A stretch of DNA of 64,000 bases from Tolypothrix sp. PCC 7712 (GTDB lineage: Bacteria; Cyanobacteriota; Cyanobacteriia; Cyanobacteriales; Nostocaceae). The DNA lies in assembly GCF_025860405.1 (NCBI RefSeq), contig NZ_CP063785.1, positions 496,001-560,000 on the forward strand, written 5' to 3'. Below are positions 1-8,783 of this stretch, one piece after another; position 1 is the first letter of the stretch; each line of letters opens with the position of its first letter. Under the pieces are notes generated by a model that saw only the letters and a list, made by a program, of their open reading frames with translations, was not told the DNA's origin and searched no databases. A program made the translations under genes and the position numbers.

Positions 1-1751
1 ATCAGCTTAGATACTGTATGGCTTTCCATGTATTCGGACATATCAAGGCGAATCATGGCTTCTTCGGAGCCGAAGAAGTAAGCTGCCAAGGCTTTAGCTA
101 ATTCTGTCTTACCAACACCTGTGGGGCCGGAGAAGATAAAGCTAGCTATGGGGCGATTGGGGTTCTTTAAGCCAACTCTGGCGCGACGGATGGCGCGAGA
201 TACGGCGGTAACTGCTTGTTCTTGACCGATGAGTCTTTGGTGCAGTGTGTCTTCTAAGTGCAACAGTAGCTCGGATTCTGATTCTGTGAGCTTGTTGACT
301 GGTACACCAGTCCAGGAAGCGACGATTTGGGCAATATCTTCTTCATCGACAACGGGACTTTTTCCTGGTGTTCCTGCTTCTGTCTCAGCGTAGAGTTTGT
401 TTTGCAGTTCCAACTCTTGATCGCGTAGGTTACCTGCTTTGTCAAAATCTTGGACTCTGACAGCTTCTTCTTTGGCTTTGGTCACGCCAGCGAGTTCACG
501 CTTCAGTTCTTTGTTAGAAGATAACTGAGAGTTCCTCAAGCGGACGCGAGAACCTGCTTCATCGATCAAGTCTATGGCTTTATCAGGTAAGAAGCGATCG
601 CTAATATAGCGGTCTGACAATTCGGCTGCGGCTACTACAGCTGCGTCGGAAATTGTCACTTTATGGTGTTGCTCATAAGCTCCCCGCAAGCCGTAGAGAA
701 TTTCGATAGTTTCTTCTACAGTGGGTTCGCCAACCATAATCGGTTGGAAACGCCGCTCAAGGGCTGCATCTCGTTCAATGTGCTGACGATATTCATCCAA
801 GGTGGTTGCGCCCACACATTGCAGTTCGCCTCTAGCTAAAGCAGGTTTGAGGATATTGGCTGCATCTAAGCCGCCTTCTGTACCCCCAGCACCAACTAGA
901 GTGTGAATTTCATCAATTACCAGGATGATATTGCCGACAGAGCGAATTTCATCAACAATTTTCTTGATGCGTTCTTCAAAGTCGCCACGGAAGCGAGTTC
1001 CCGCAACTAGCAAGCCCATATCTAGGCTAATAACTTGCTTGTCTTGCAGAACTTCCGGCACATCTTGATTGATAATACGTTGAGCTAGACCTTCGGCGAT
1101 CGCAGTTTTACCAACGCCGGGTTCACCAATTAAGACAGGATTGCTTTTAGTTCTACGTCCGAGAATTTGAATAGCACGTTCAATTTCTTTATCGCGGCCG
1201 ACAATTGGGTCGAGTCTGCCTTCTTGTGCTAATTTTGTAAGATTTCTACCAAATTCTTCCAGGCTGAGAGTTTGGGTACGCTTTTGACCACCATTACCTG
1301 CGGCGAAAACTGTGGTGTTGTCACCTAAGTGGCGAACTACAGCAGCGCGGACGCTTTTGAGGTCAACCCCCAGATTTTGCAGTACTTTGGCGGCTACACC
1401 TTCACCAGCCTCGGTTAAACCTAAAAGTAAGTGTTCTGTATTAATGTAGTTGTGCCCCAAACTATGGGCTTCTTTAAATGATTGCTCAAAGAGGCTTTTT
1501 ACTTTAGGAGTAAAAGGAATTTCTGGTGGTACAAACCCAGAACCCCTACCAATAATTTTTTCAACCTCTCGACGTGCTTCTTTAAGAGTAACGCCCAATT
1601 CGGTCAGCACTTTAGCAGCAACCCCAGTTCCTTCTCCCATCAGCCCGAGGAGAATTTGCTCTGTTCCTACAAAGTTGTGTCCCAGGCGACGTGCCTCCTC
1701 CTGAGCTAGCATAATTACTTTAATTGCTTCGGAAGTGAAGTGTTCAAACAT
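1..1751 (-). CDS. clpC: ATP-dependent Clp protease ATP-binding subunit ClpC (3' end outside window)
   Basis: Hsp100/AAA+ unfoldase that feeds substrates to the ClpP peptidase in the cytosol. The reading frame starts at the ATG at 1751 ([20 protein letters not shown]) and runs off the left edge after about 583 codons; family members have about 820. The N-terminal double Clp_N repeat lies in about the first 150 residues. The first AAA domain has a Walker [10 protein letters not shown] near nt 1091-1130. The second has [10 protein letters not shown] near nt 89-131. Only the start of the D2 module is present, so the ClpP-docking loop cannot be checked. The mid-region and ClpC-type N-terminus argue for ClpC rather than ClpB. 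Truncation is by the window edge, not by mutation. Confidence 0.95.
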   Translation of the reverse strand, partial: MFEHFTSEAIKVIMLAQEEARRLGHNFVGTEQILLGLMGEGTGVAAKVLTELGVTLKEARREVEKIIGRGSGFVPPEIPFTPKVKSLFEQSFKEAHSLGHNYINTEHLLLGLTEAGEGVAAKVLQNLGVDLKSVRAAVVRHLGDNTTVFAAGNGGQKRTQTLSLEEFGRNLTKLAQEGRLDPIVGRDKEIERAIQILGRRTKSNPVLIGEPGVGKTAIAEGLAQRIINQDVPEVLQDKQVISLDMGLLVAGTRFRGDFEERIKKIVDEIRSVGNIILVIDEIHTLVGAGGTEGGLDAANILKPALARGELQCVGATTLDEYRQHIERDAALERRFQPIMVGEPTVEETIEILYGLRGAYEQHHKVTISDAAVVAAAELSDRYISDRFLPDKAIDLIDEAGSRVRLRNSQLSSNKELKRELAGVTKAKEEAVRVQDFDKAGNLRDQELELQNKLYAETEAGTPGKSPVVDEEDIAQIVASWTGVPVNKLTESESELLLHLEDTLHQRLIGQEQAVTAVSRAIRRARVGLKNPNRPIASFIFSGPTGVGKTELAKALAAYFFGSEEAMIRLDMSEYMESHTVSKL

Positions 1752-2041
1752 AGCGGGTTATTGCTCCCTTGCTGCTTGGACTTTGGGTGAAATAATATAT
1801 CACCCTCATCTAAAGTTTCATGTATTTTCTTAATGACAATGTATCTTTATTTAAAGTTGAATGACAGTAGTGAGAGCCGTAAGAGTTCAGGTGTGGTAGC
1901 CGTCAGTAAGAATAGTGAGTTTCGTCAGCTTTCCAGCATTAGTAACAAATTTGACAGAGGTTGCTGATTTTTCAGTGGTCTTTGATGTACCTTTGCTCTT
2001 AGATAGACTTAAAACGCAGGAATCAGAACATAGGATTTACC

Positions 2042-2338
2042 ATGACTGAAGCATCTGGCGGTAAAGACCAACAGCATCCCCTACAAAACCGCGATCGCCC
2101 TACTATTGATATTTTACTTGCTCAAGAGGCGACAGACTATAATTTAGCAGAACTGGCTCGGTTGTGGATACGGTATCAAGGCTTTCCCGGTGCTAGAGAC
2201 ATCCAGCAAGGCTTAAATAAAGTCTTACAGCACTGGGGTTTGAGCGAAGCTGAATTATTTGCTAAGACTCGCCAACTTCATGATGTCGGCGGAATTTATA
2301 AAAGTCGCGGTAAGAAAGAAGAGCAAGATTGGAATTAA
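2042..2338 (+). CDS. small conserved cyanobacterial protein, DUF3288-like
   Basis: A 98-residue soluble protein with no signal peptide or membrane segment. The core (DRPTIDILLAQEATDYNLAE, then LWIRYQGFPGARDIQ and a C-terminal ELFAKTRQLH) resembles the DUF3288 family as I remember it, a short cyanobacteria-restricted family of unknown function. The ATG at 2042 follows an A-rich leader, and the gene stands alone, divergent from clpC. A HIP1 octamer lies in the early coding region. The tail (SRGKKEEQDWN) is charged and likely disordered. No function can be given. Confidence 0.7.
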   Translation: MTEASGGKDQQHPLQNRDRPTIDILLAQEATDYNLAELARLWIRYQGFPGARDIQQGLNKVLQHWGLSEAELFAKTRQLHDVGGIYKSRGKKEEQDWN

Positions 2339-2341
2339 ATA

Positions 2342-2435
2342 TTGGGCATGGGGCATTGGGCATGGGGCATGGGGCATTGGTAATTGGTAATTGGTAATTG
2401 GTAATTGGTAATTGGTAATTGGTAATTGGTAATTG
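2342..2435. repeat. short tandem repeats (7-bp units)
   Basis: Immediately after the preceding stop codon come GGGCATG-type units and then about nine copies of the heptamer TTGGTAA. These are the short tandemly repeated repetitive sequences seen in heterocystous cyanobacteria. They have no spacer structure, so they are not a CRISPR array. Confidence 0.9.
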
Positions 2436-2502
2436 GGGGCTTGGTGTTTGTCATTAATTATTTCTCCCCCTGCTCCCTCATCTCCAATCCCTAATCCCCA
2501 GT

Positions 2503-2550
2503 CCCCATTACCCCTTATCCCCAGAGGGGGCCCCGAGTTCCCCAATCCCC
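2503..2550. repeat. G/C-run repeat, inverted copy of 24741-24786
   Basis: A nearly 50-bp unit rich in CCCC runs, with the palindrome GGGGCCCC at its centre. The reverse complement of essentially the same unit lies at 24741-24786, beside another tandem-repeat array. It is a dispersed intergenic repeat of unknown role. Confidence 0.75.
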
Positions 2551-2635
2551 AGTCCCAACCGTATGTGCTAAAACAACTGAGACTACTAAAACCAATACAT
2601 GAATTTTAGGAAAACACATAGACGTGGAGAAAAAA

Positions 2636-4363
2636 ATGAGACACGAAAAACTCTCTCCGGGGCTGCTGTTGGCTTATGAAGACTATGAACATGAAGGAGA
2701 GCAAGCTTTAACTACACACAAGCGATCGCTTGGTATCATTGCTCCAAAAAGTTCTGTTAAGCCAACTAAAAGTATCGTTTTTCTCTACTGCGAACCTGAT
2801 GCAGACTTGAGCCATTTAGAACAATATGGCATTCGTGTTAATCAGACTTCTGGCAGTGTGCGAACGGCGTTTTTACCGCTACAAGCTTTAGATCCTTTAT
2901 CGGAAGAAGATGTAATTCAGCGCATCAAACCTTCGCGCAAACTACATCTGCGGATGGATGCGGCACCTGGAAAGGTGAAATTACCAGAGTTTAAAAACAA
3001 AACTGGATTGACTGGCAAAGGAGTATTAATTGGTATTGTCGATAGTGGCATTGATCCAAAACACCCTGCCTTTGCTGGGCGGATTTTACGCATTTGGGAT
3101 CAAACACTCCCAGGGCCAGGAGTTAAAGAAGGTGACTATGGGGCCGAATTTACAGGCGAACAAATCACCGTTTCTCAAGATACTGATGGTCATGGTACCC
3201 ATGTTGCTGGAATTGCAGCTGGTGCAGATGAAAATTTTTCAGGTGTCGCACCAGAGGCAGAATTAGTCATTGTGAAATCAGACTTACAAGATGCCCACAT
3301 TGCCGATGCTGTGCGCTACGTTTTCCGTGTAGCCAGTGATTTGAAACGCCCAGTAGTGTTAAATCTCAGCTTGGGTGGACACGCTGATTCCCATGATGGT
3401 AGTGATTCTCTCTCTCGCATTATCGATGCTGAAACTGGCCCTGGCAGAATTGTTTGCTGTGCAGCTGGGAATGAAGGGAACGACAACATTCACGGTCAAA
3501 CCAAGATAGCTGCTAAAAAGTCAGCCAGTATGCGCTTTAATGTGCCTTTAAATCAAGTAGGCATAGTCTGGTTAAACGGTTGGTATGATGGCGATACAGA
3601 GTTAGAGGTATCGTTGCGAAGTCCTAACGGTTTCGTTACCCCTTATCAAAAAATCATTAAAGATGGTAATCCCACCCAAGATTATCAATTACCAGATTCG
3701 CGGGTGCAAATCGTCACCCCAGCCCCAGATAAAGGCAACGGTGACCACAATTTCTTTGTGCAAATTCGCGGTAATGGCCCTTCTGCAGTCATGGGTGGTA
3801 TTTGGCAGTTGCGTTTACGTAACACCACTGATAGCGACACTCGTCTTGATGTGTGGGCAGTTGACGATCACTCATCAGTGTTTTTTACAGGTAAAAGTGT
3901 TAAAGATGCTGTAAAAATAGGCTCTCCGGGAGCAGCTAGCAGTGCGATTACAGTTGCCGCTTATACCACAAAAAACCAGTACACAGATATTGACAATCAG
4001 CTGCGAGACATGGGCTTAGAATTAGATACCATGTCTGAGTTCAGCAGTGAAGGGCCATTACGGAATGATGCTCAGAAGCCGGATATAGCGGCACCAGGAG
4101 CAATGATTGTTTCCACCCTGTCTGCAAATGCTAGTCTCGATCGCTCGATGATGCTCAATTCTAAATTTGTGGTGATGGCTGGTACCAGTATGGCAACACC
4201 ATTTGTCACTGGTTTAGTCGCCTTACTCTTACAACGTGACCCTAAACTTGATCCAGCAACAGTAAAAGATTTACTACGTAAAAATAGTTCTATCCCTGGT
4301 AAACCCCCAGGAACATTTGATAGTAAATGGGGTTTTGGTGTAATTAATGCCGCAAATTTATAG
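2636..4363 (+). CDS. subtilisin-like serine protease (peptidase S8)
   Basis: A 575-residue serine endopeptidase of the S8 family. The catalytic triad is visible: Asp136 in GIVDSGIDPKHP, His186 in DTDGHGTHVAGIAAG and Ser518 in GTSMATPFVTGL, with an oxyanion-type Asn in AAGNEGN between them. An insertion of about 130 residues between the Asn and the Ser motif resembles a beta-rich accessory module. No convincing signal peptide is seen, so it may be cytoplasmic. An in-frame GTG exists at 2624, but GGAG at 2625-2628 sits just upstream of the ATG at 2636, which makes the ATG the better start. It is monocistronic. Confidence 0.92.
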   Translation: MRHEKLSPGLLLAYEDYEHEGEQALTTHKRSLGIIAPKSSVKPTKSIVFLYCEPDADLSHLEQYGIRVNQTSGSVRTAFLPLQALDPLSEEDVIQRIKPSRKLHLRMDAAPGKVKLPEFKNKTGLTGKGVLIGIVDSGIDPKHPAFAGRILRIWDQTLPGPGVKEGDYGAEFTGEQITVSQDTDGHGTHVAGIAAGADENFSGVAPEAELVIVKSDLQDAHIADAVRYVFRVASDLKRPVVLNLSLGGHADSHDGSDSLSRIIDAETGPGRIVCCAAGNEGNDNIHGQTKIAAKKSASMRFNVPLNQVGIVWLNGWYDGDTELEVSLRSPNGFVTPYQKIIKDGNPTQDYQLPDSRVQIVTPAPDKGNGDHNFFVQIRGNGPSAVMGGIWQLRLRNTTDSDTRLDVWAVDDHSSVFFTGKSVKDAVKIGSPGAASSAITVAAYTTKNQYTDIDNQLRDMGLELDTMSEFSSEGPLRNDAQKPDIAAPGAMIVSTLSANASLDRSMMLNSKFVVMAGTSMATPFVTGLVALLLQRDPKLDPATVKDLLRKNSSIPGKPPGTFDSKWGFGVINAANL

Positions 4364-4717
4364 TTGAATAATTCTTTTTTCCAATCGAGTTTATCTAAAT
4401 GAATAACTCGATTTTCTTTCAGCAAATACTTTTTGGATGACACTGGTTTTCAATGACAGCCAAAAAGTATTTTTTATACTGATAGGCTGACTGAAAATTG
4501 CTGAGTTCTGATTTGGAGAGAGGCGATTAATCGCGTCTGTACAAGAGTAAAACCCCATTGAGACTGCTCCCTCTGCCACCCCTAGCGATAGAATATTTTT
4601 CTAGTTGGAAGTCTCTAAAATTAGGGAGCTGTATCAACGCGATCGCTTCACTTCTCACTACTCCACTACAATATAGATAGACTTTGTTGAGATTTGTATC
4701 GTTGGGGATTAGCTGTC
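4364..4717. other. gene-free interval
   Basis: About 350 bases between the protease and the ABC transporter. The open frames on the minus strand here lack a ribosome binding site and protein-like composition. I see no RNA gene or clear terminator hairpin. Confidence 0.6.
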
Positions 4718-5737
4718 ATGGCTCCCGCTGTTTTAATTCAAAATCTGCAAAAGCGCTATGGCACGGTGGAAGCCGTCAAAGATGTCTCATTTCAGGTAGA
4801 ACCTGGAGAAATCTTTGGCTTACTCGGCCCCAATGGCGCTGGCAAAACAACTACTCTGCGTGCTTTGTGTACCCTCACCACGCCGGATGCTGGCAAAATC
4901 GAAGTATCTGGAATTTCGGTGTTGGATAACCCCAGAGTAGCCAGACAAAAGTTAGGTTATGTGGCTCAAGAAGTCGCTTTAGATAAGGTACTAACTGGTA
5001 AAGAACTGCTGCAACTGCAAGCAGCGCTTTATCACCTCCCTAGCGCGGTAGGGAAACAGCGAATTGAGACAGTATTAGATTTACTCAATTTGCAAGAATA
5101 CGCTGATAAAAAAACTGGAACTTATTCAGGCGGTTTACGCAAGCGCCTGGATTTGGCGGCTGGATTACTCCATGCACCAGATGTTTTAGTATTGGATGAA
5201 CCAACTGTAGGGCTTGATATCGAAAGCCGCTTTATTGTGTGGGAATTCTTGCGGAAGTTACGCGCCTCTGGAACCACGGTAGTAATTACCAGCCATTATT
5301 TAGAAGAAGTTGACGCGCTAGCCGATCGCGTGGCGATTATCGATCGCGGCGTTGTCATTGCATCTGGCACACCTTCACAATTAAAAGACCAAGTAGGAGG
5401 CGATCGCATTACTCTGCGAATTCGCGAATTCTCCCCCATTGAAGAAGCCGAAAAAGCGAAACATCTCCTGCAAGCTTTGCCCTTGGTGCAGGAAGTAATT
5501 ATCAACAGTGCCCAAGGTAATTCTCTGAACTTGGTAGTCACCCCCCAGAATGACGCGTTGATTACCATTCAGCAAGCCTTAAATACAGCCGGCTTACCCA
5601 TTTTCGGCATCGCCCAATCTCGCCCCAGCCTAGATGACGTTTACCTCGCTGCCACCGGACGCACCCTCATGGATGCAGAACTCGCAGCCGCAGCCAATCG
5701 CGATCCGAAAGCCGAGAAGAAGCAGAATATGAGGTAG
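4718..5737 (+). CDS. ABC transporter ATP-binding protein, DrrA/ABC-2 type
   Basis: Nucleotide-binding subunit of an ABC-2 exporter, 339 residues from the ATG at 4718; an in-frame TTG at 4694 is less likely. Walker A is GPNGAGKTT, the signature is YSGGLRKRLDLA and Walker B is VLVLDEPTVGLD, followed by the switch His in ITSHYLEEVDALADR. The C-terminal 110 residues match the usual DrrA-like tail. The permease follows 230 bp downstream on the same strand, separated by a repeat array, so the two probably make one half-transporter pair. The substrate (drug, lipid or polysaccharide) cannot be read from the sequence. Confidence 0.92.
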   Translation: MAPAVLIQNLQKRYGTVEAVKDVSFQVEPGEIFGLLGPNGAGKTTTLRALCTLTTPDAGKIEVSGISVLDNPRVARQKLGYVAQEVALDKVLTGKELLQLQAALYHLPSAVGKQRIETVLDLLNLQEYADKKTGTYSGGLRKRLDLAAGLLHAPDVLVLDEPTVGLDIESRFIVWEFLRKLRASGTTVVITSHYLEEVDALADRVAIIDRGVVIASGTPSQLKDQVGGDRITLRIREFSPIEEAEKAKHLLQALPLVQEVIINSAQGNSLNLVVTPQNDALITIQQALNTAGLPIFGIAQSRPSLDDVYLAATGRTLMDAELAAAANRDPKAEKKQNMR

Positions 5738-5741
5738 GGAG

Positions 5742-5935
5742 TGGGGACTGGGGACTAGGGACTGGGGATAAGGGAGATAAGGGAGATGAGGGAGATGAGG
5801 GAGATGAGGGAGACAATACCAAATGACAAATGACAAATGACAAATGACAAATGACAAATGACAAATTACAAATTACAAACCCCAATTACCCATTACCGAT
5901 GCCCAATGCCCCATGCCCCATGCCCAATTTCCAAT
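5742..5935. repeat. short tandem repeat cluster in the ABC operon spacer
   Basis: The spacer is built of three types in succession: GGGACTG-like units, a GGGAGATGA nonamer array, and about six copies of the heptamer AATGACA, followed by ATGCCCC units. It sits inside what should be an operon, between ATPase and permease. Confidence 0.9.
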
Positions 5936-5967
5936 CCAAAATCTAAAATCCAAAATCCAAAATTGTT

Positions 5968-6855
5968 ATGAGTGTTACTCCAAAATCTGATATCAATTGG
6001 CAACCAGCAACATCGCCGCAAGGATATGTTGATGCTACTCCTAATTTTTTTGGTGACTTAGTACAGGAGACTTTAGCTTTAACTCGTCGCTTGTTTATTC
6101 AGTTGCAACGCCGTCCTTCAACTTTGGTAGCGGGAATTATTCAGCCTGTAATGTGGCTGGTGCTGTTTGGTGCTTTGTTCCAAAATGCTCCTAAAGGTCT
6201 TTTTGGCAGTACGACAAATTACGGTCAATTCTTGGCTGCTGGTGTGATTGTTTTTACAGCATTTGCTGGGGCTTTGAATGCTGGACTTCCTGTAATGTTT
6301 GACCGGGAGTTTGGCTTTTTAAATCGCTTACTGGTAGCACCTTTAGCTTCGCGGTTCTCGATTGTCTTTGCTTCGGCAATTTTTATTATCAGTCAAAGTT
6401 TACTGCAAGCGGCGGTAATTGTGGGCGCAGCAGCATTTTTAGGCGCGGGCTTACCAGATATAGCTGGGCTGGGTGCGATCGCTTTAATTGTCTTCCTTTT
6501 GGCTTTGGGTGTCACAGCTATTTCTTTGGGTTTGGCTTTTGCTCTCCCTGGGCACATTGAACTCATCGCCGTAATTTTCGTCACCAACCTACCGCTATTG
6601 TTTGCCAGTACAGCCTTGGCACCTTTATCTTTTATGCCCCAGTGGTTACAGATAGTAGCTACTCTGAACCCTCTCAGCTACGCCATTGAACCAATCCGCT
6701 ATCTTTATCTCCACAGTAATTGGGGATTGGGTAGTGTCGTGATGCAGGCTCCTTGGGGTGCTGTTACCTTTGGCGAAGCATTATTAATATTACTGGGCTT
6801 TGCTGTTGTGGCTTTATTAAGTATTCAACCCCAACTTCGACGAACTCTTGCTTAA
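5968..6855 (+). CDS. ABC transporter permease, ABC-2 type
   Basis: A 295-residue inner-membrane protein with about six hydrophobic segments and the ABC-2 layout: a cytoplasmic N-terminus (TRRLFIQLQRRPSTLVAGII), then helices, and a conserved region FMPQWLQIVATLNPLSYAIE before the last helix. It is the likely partner of the ATPase at 4718-5737. The ATG at 5968 is the first in frame. The last helix is followed only by a short basic tail (QPQLRRTLA). Confidence 0.9.
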   Translation: MSVTPKSDINWQPATSPQGYVDATPNFFGDLVQETLALTRRLFIQLQRRPSTLVAGIIQPVMWLVLFGALFQNAPKGLFGSTTNYGQFLAAGVIVFTAFAGALNAGLPVMFDREFGFLNRLLVAPLASRFSIVFASAIFIISQSLLQAAVIVGAAAFLGAGLPDIAGLGAIALIVFLLALGVTAISLGLAFALPGHIELIAVIFVTNLPLLFASTALAPLSFMPQWLQIVATLNPLSYAIEPIRYLYLHSNWGLGSVVMQAPWGAVTFGEALLILLGFAVVALLSIQPQLRRTLA

Positions 6856-6898
6856 GATATAAGCATAATTTCATTGCAAAATTTAGGGTAAGATTCCT

Positions 6899-7297
6899 AT
6901 GAAAAAAATATTCCTACCCCTGACTAAACTCGCAGCGATTACCGTCGCCGGAATTAGCTTTGCTTCTTTACTGGCTCAACCTAGCCTGGCTCAATTAGGT
7001 ACAGTTGATTCTGGTAATAGTGGCGATCTCAACCAAAATAATGCCAATCCCTTTCCTGGTGCTGGTAGTTCAGATTTTAATATGTTCAACCTGATTCACC
7101 AGGCAAATTTTGGCGCTCTCAACTGGAATGTAGATCAGCAAAATCAGCAACTAGACGAAGCTACCCTGGAGTTTAAAAGAAGACAACAACAAGCAATTCA
7201 AAATCGGGGTCAACTAGGAACAGCTCCCCAAAGTTCACCGCTGATTATACTCCCACAAAATCCAACAGCAGGGCAGACAGCACCAGCAAAAAACTAA
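6899..7297 (+). CDS. secreted small protein of unknown function
   Basis: A 132-residue protein with a clear Sec signal peptide: a KK N-terminus, a hydrophobic core around ITVAGISFASLLA, and a probable cleavage after SLA-Q near residue 31. The mature part is Gln/Asn-rich (LNQNNANPFPGAG, then DEATLEFKRRQQQAIQNRG) and ends in a Pro-rich tail. No cysteines or enzyme motif. It begins 43 bp after the permease stop and may be co-transcribed with the exporter, but nothing else ties it to transport. Confidence 0.7.
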   Translation: MKKIFLPLTKLAAITVAGISFASLLAQPSLAQLGTVDSGNSGDLNQNNANPFPGAGSSDFNMFNLIHQANFGALNWNVDQQNQQLDEATLEFKRRQQQAIQNRGQLGTAPQSSPLIILPQNPTAGQTAPAKN

Positions 7298-7329
7298 AGG
7301 ATTACCAGAAATCGATTGTCTATATAATT

Positions 7330-7364
7330 AGGGGCACAGCGTAGAAAAACTTCGTTGTGCCCCT
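7330..7364. terminator. bidirectional hairpin terminator
   Basis: Inverted repeat AGGGGCACAGCG (7330-7341) and CGTTGTGCCCCT (7353-7364), a 12-bp stem with one G-T pair and an 11-nt loop. It lies between two convergent genes, with T-rich sequence on the right flank, and so may serve both. Confidence 0.7.
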
Positions 7365-7393
7365 ATAATTTAGTTGATTTTAAATGGGAAATT

Positions 7394-7831
7394 CTATAGC
7401 CCTAGAGCAGCTAAAACATCACTGGCGTGAGTAGTTGTATTCACGGTGGCATCAACATGGGTAATTTTGCCACTGGGGTCGATGACGTAGGTAACACGCT
7501 TGGCGTAACCACCACCATCAACATCGTATGCTTTGATTAGGCTGTGGTCGGTGTCAGCCAGTAAAGGAAAATTCAGATTATATTTTGCTGTGAATGCCTG
7601 ATGGGAAGCTTCATCATCTGCACTCACACCCAGTACGACAATATCTTTACCTTGATAGTCGCTTTGAGCATCCCGGAAGCTACAAGCTTGTTTTGTGCAG
7701 CCTGGGGTGTCATCTTTGGGGTAAAAATATAAAACTACTGTCTTACCTGCAAAATCAGATAAAGACACAGTGTTACCGTTAGTATCTTTGACGGTAAATT
7801 GAGGTGCATCGGTACCGACTGCTAGAGCCAT
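7394..7831 (-). CDS. bcp: peroxiredoxin Q / bacterioferritin comigratory protein
   Basis: A 145-residue thiol peroxidase that reduces H2O2 and organic hydroperoxides using thioredoxin. The motif YPKDDTPGCTKQACSFRD carries peroxidatic Cys45 and resolving Cys50 in the CX4C spacing of the atypical 2-Cys PrxQ group. Length matches the family. Start is the ATG at 7831. It converges with the preceding gene on the hairpin at 7330-7364. Confidence 0.95.
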   Translation of the reverse strand: MALAVGTDAPQFTVKDTNGNTVSLSDFAGKTVVLYFYPKDDTPGCTKQACSFRDAQSDYQGKDIVVLGVSADDEASHQAFTAKYNLNFPLLADTDHSLIKAYDVDGGGYAKRVTYVIDPSGKITHVDATVNTTTHASDVLAALGL

Positions 7832-8114
7832 AATGAACCCTTCTTATTTGGTGATTATTGGGGCATTTGAAATTTTACAATAATTTACAATAATTAAATT
7901 AATTACCTCAAGGAATAAAATTCCCCAGATTCAAATGACCAACAGTTCATTGATGGTACAAGCCCCCCGTTTCGCTGTGTAATCAATCGAAAATCCAAAA
8001 TCCTCAAACCCCCTGTTAGCTATGCTGGGGTCAATCCAAAATCCGTCTTGAAAAGTTTGCCACGGAGGGAAACCCTCCTTACAACTTTCCGCAAAATCTA
8101 AAATCCAAAATTGT

Positions 8115-8519
8115 ATGACTGTTGTTAATTCTTCCAACCCCAAAGCTTTTTCCTATTCTCCAAGCACTATAGAACGTGCGGAGCGATCGCTAATTTGTTC
8201 TCCCTTCAATCCGGCTTTATTAGAGGCGATGCGTCAGCAGAGTGTCTCAGTGAGTGCGATCGCACAAGATAATGGTATCAAGTCTGGCTACACCAAGCAG
8301 CCGTTATCAGAATTAGCTTGCGATCAAGCTTTAGACTGGCTAATTCAAGTTGGTGTATTGCGGCGCGAAGTTGATGGTCAAGGAATTACCGATAGTTTCC
8401 GCCTCACACCCTTGGGTCAAAAATTAGCAGAACAATACCAAAATAAAAATTGGCCTCAGCCTTCATGGAGCGATCGCATTCAAAACGCTTTGACTCGTTG
8501 GTTTCGACTACCTTTTTAG
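8115..8519 (+). CDS. conserved cyanobacterial protein, Npun_F0494-like
   Basis: A 134-residue soluble protein. The central part, ALLEAMRQQSVSVSAIAQ followed by ACDQALDWLIQVGVLRREVD and FRLTPLGQKLAEQ, reads like a winged-helix fold with a C-terminal beta wing. I recall similar proteins only from cyanobacteria (the Npun_F0494 group), and function is unknown. It contains two HIP1-type sites and stands alone between prxQ and cobQ. DNA binding is an inference from the helix pattern only. Confidence 0.65.
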   Translation: MTVVNSSNPKAFSYSPSTIERAERSLICSPFNPALLEAMRQQSVSVSAIAQDNGIKSGYTKQPLSELACDQALDWLIQVGVLRREVDGQGITDSFRLTPLGQKLAEQYQNKNWPQPSWSDRIQNALTRWFRLPF

Positions 8520-8783
8520 AATTTGAAACTAATAAGGTTAGGATGAGGGAGAAAAAGGGAACAATATATACGCAAGCATCGACCGCATTTATAAAATCTT
8601 TATCATCAGCATTAGACTGAGTTTGTGTGGTGATGGTAAAAAGTACAACAAAAATGTGGGAAAGCTAGAGGCAAAATCGCGCTTCTAACTACTTCCTAGC
8701 TTGTTACCTGTTGAAGAGCGGATTACCAGCTTACCGTTCAACCCTCAAATTCCGCCCCTTATGTCGAACAACCGATAGTCATT

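Noticed and set aside
2377..2435. Tandem heptamers as a possible CRISPR array (also 5820-5863, 35652-35753)
   Set aside because: Units abut directly without spacers and are only 7-9 bp; no cas genes in the window.
8520..8783. Possible cobalamin riboswitch before cobQ
   Set aside because: I could not find the B12-box consensus or the long-range pairing elements in this 264-bp leader.
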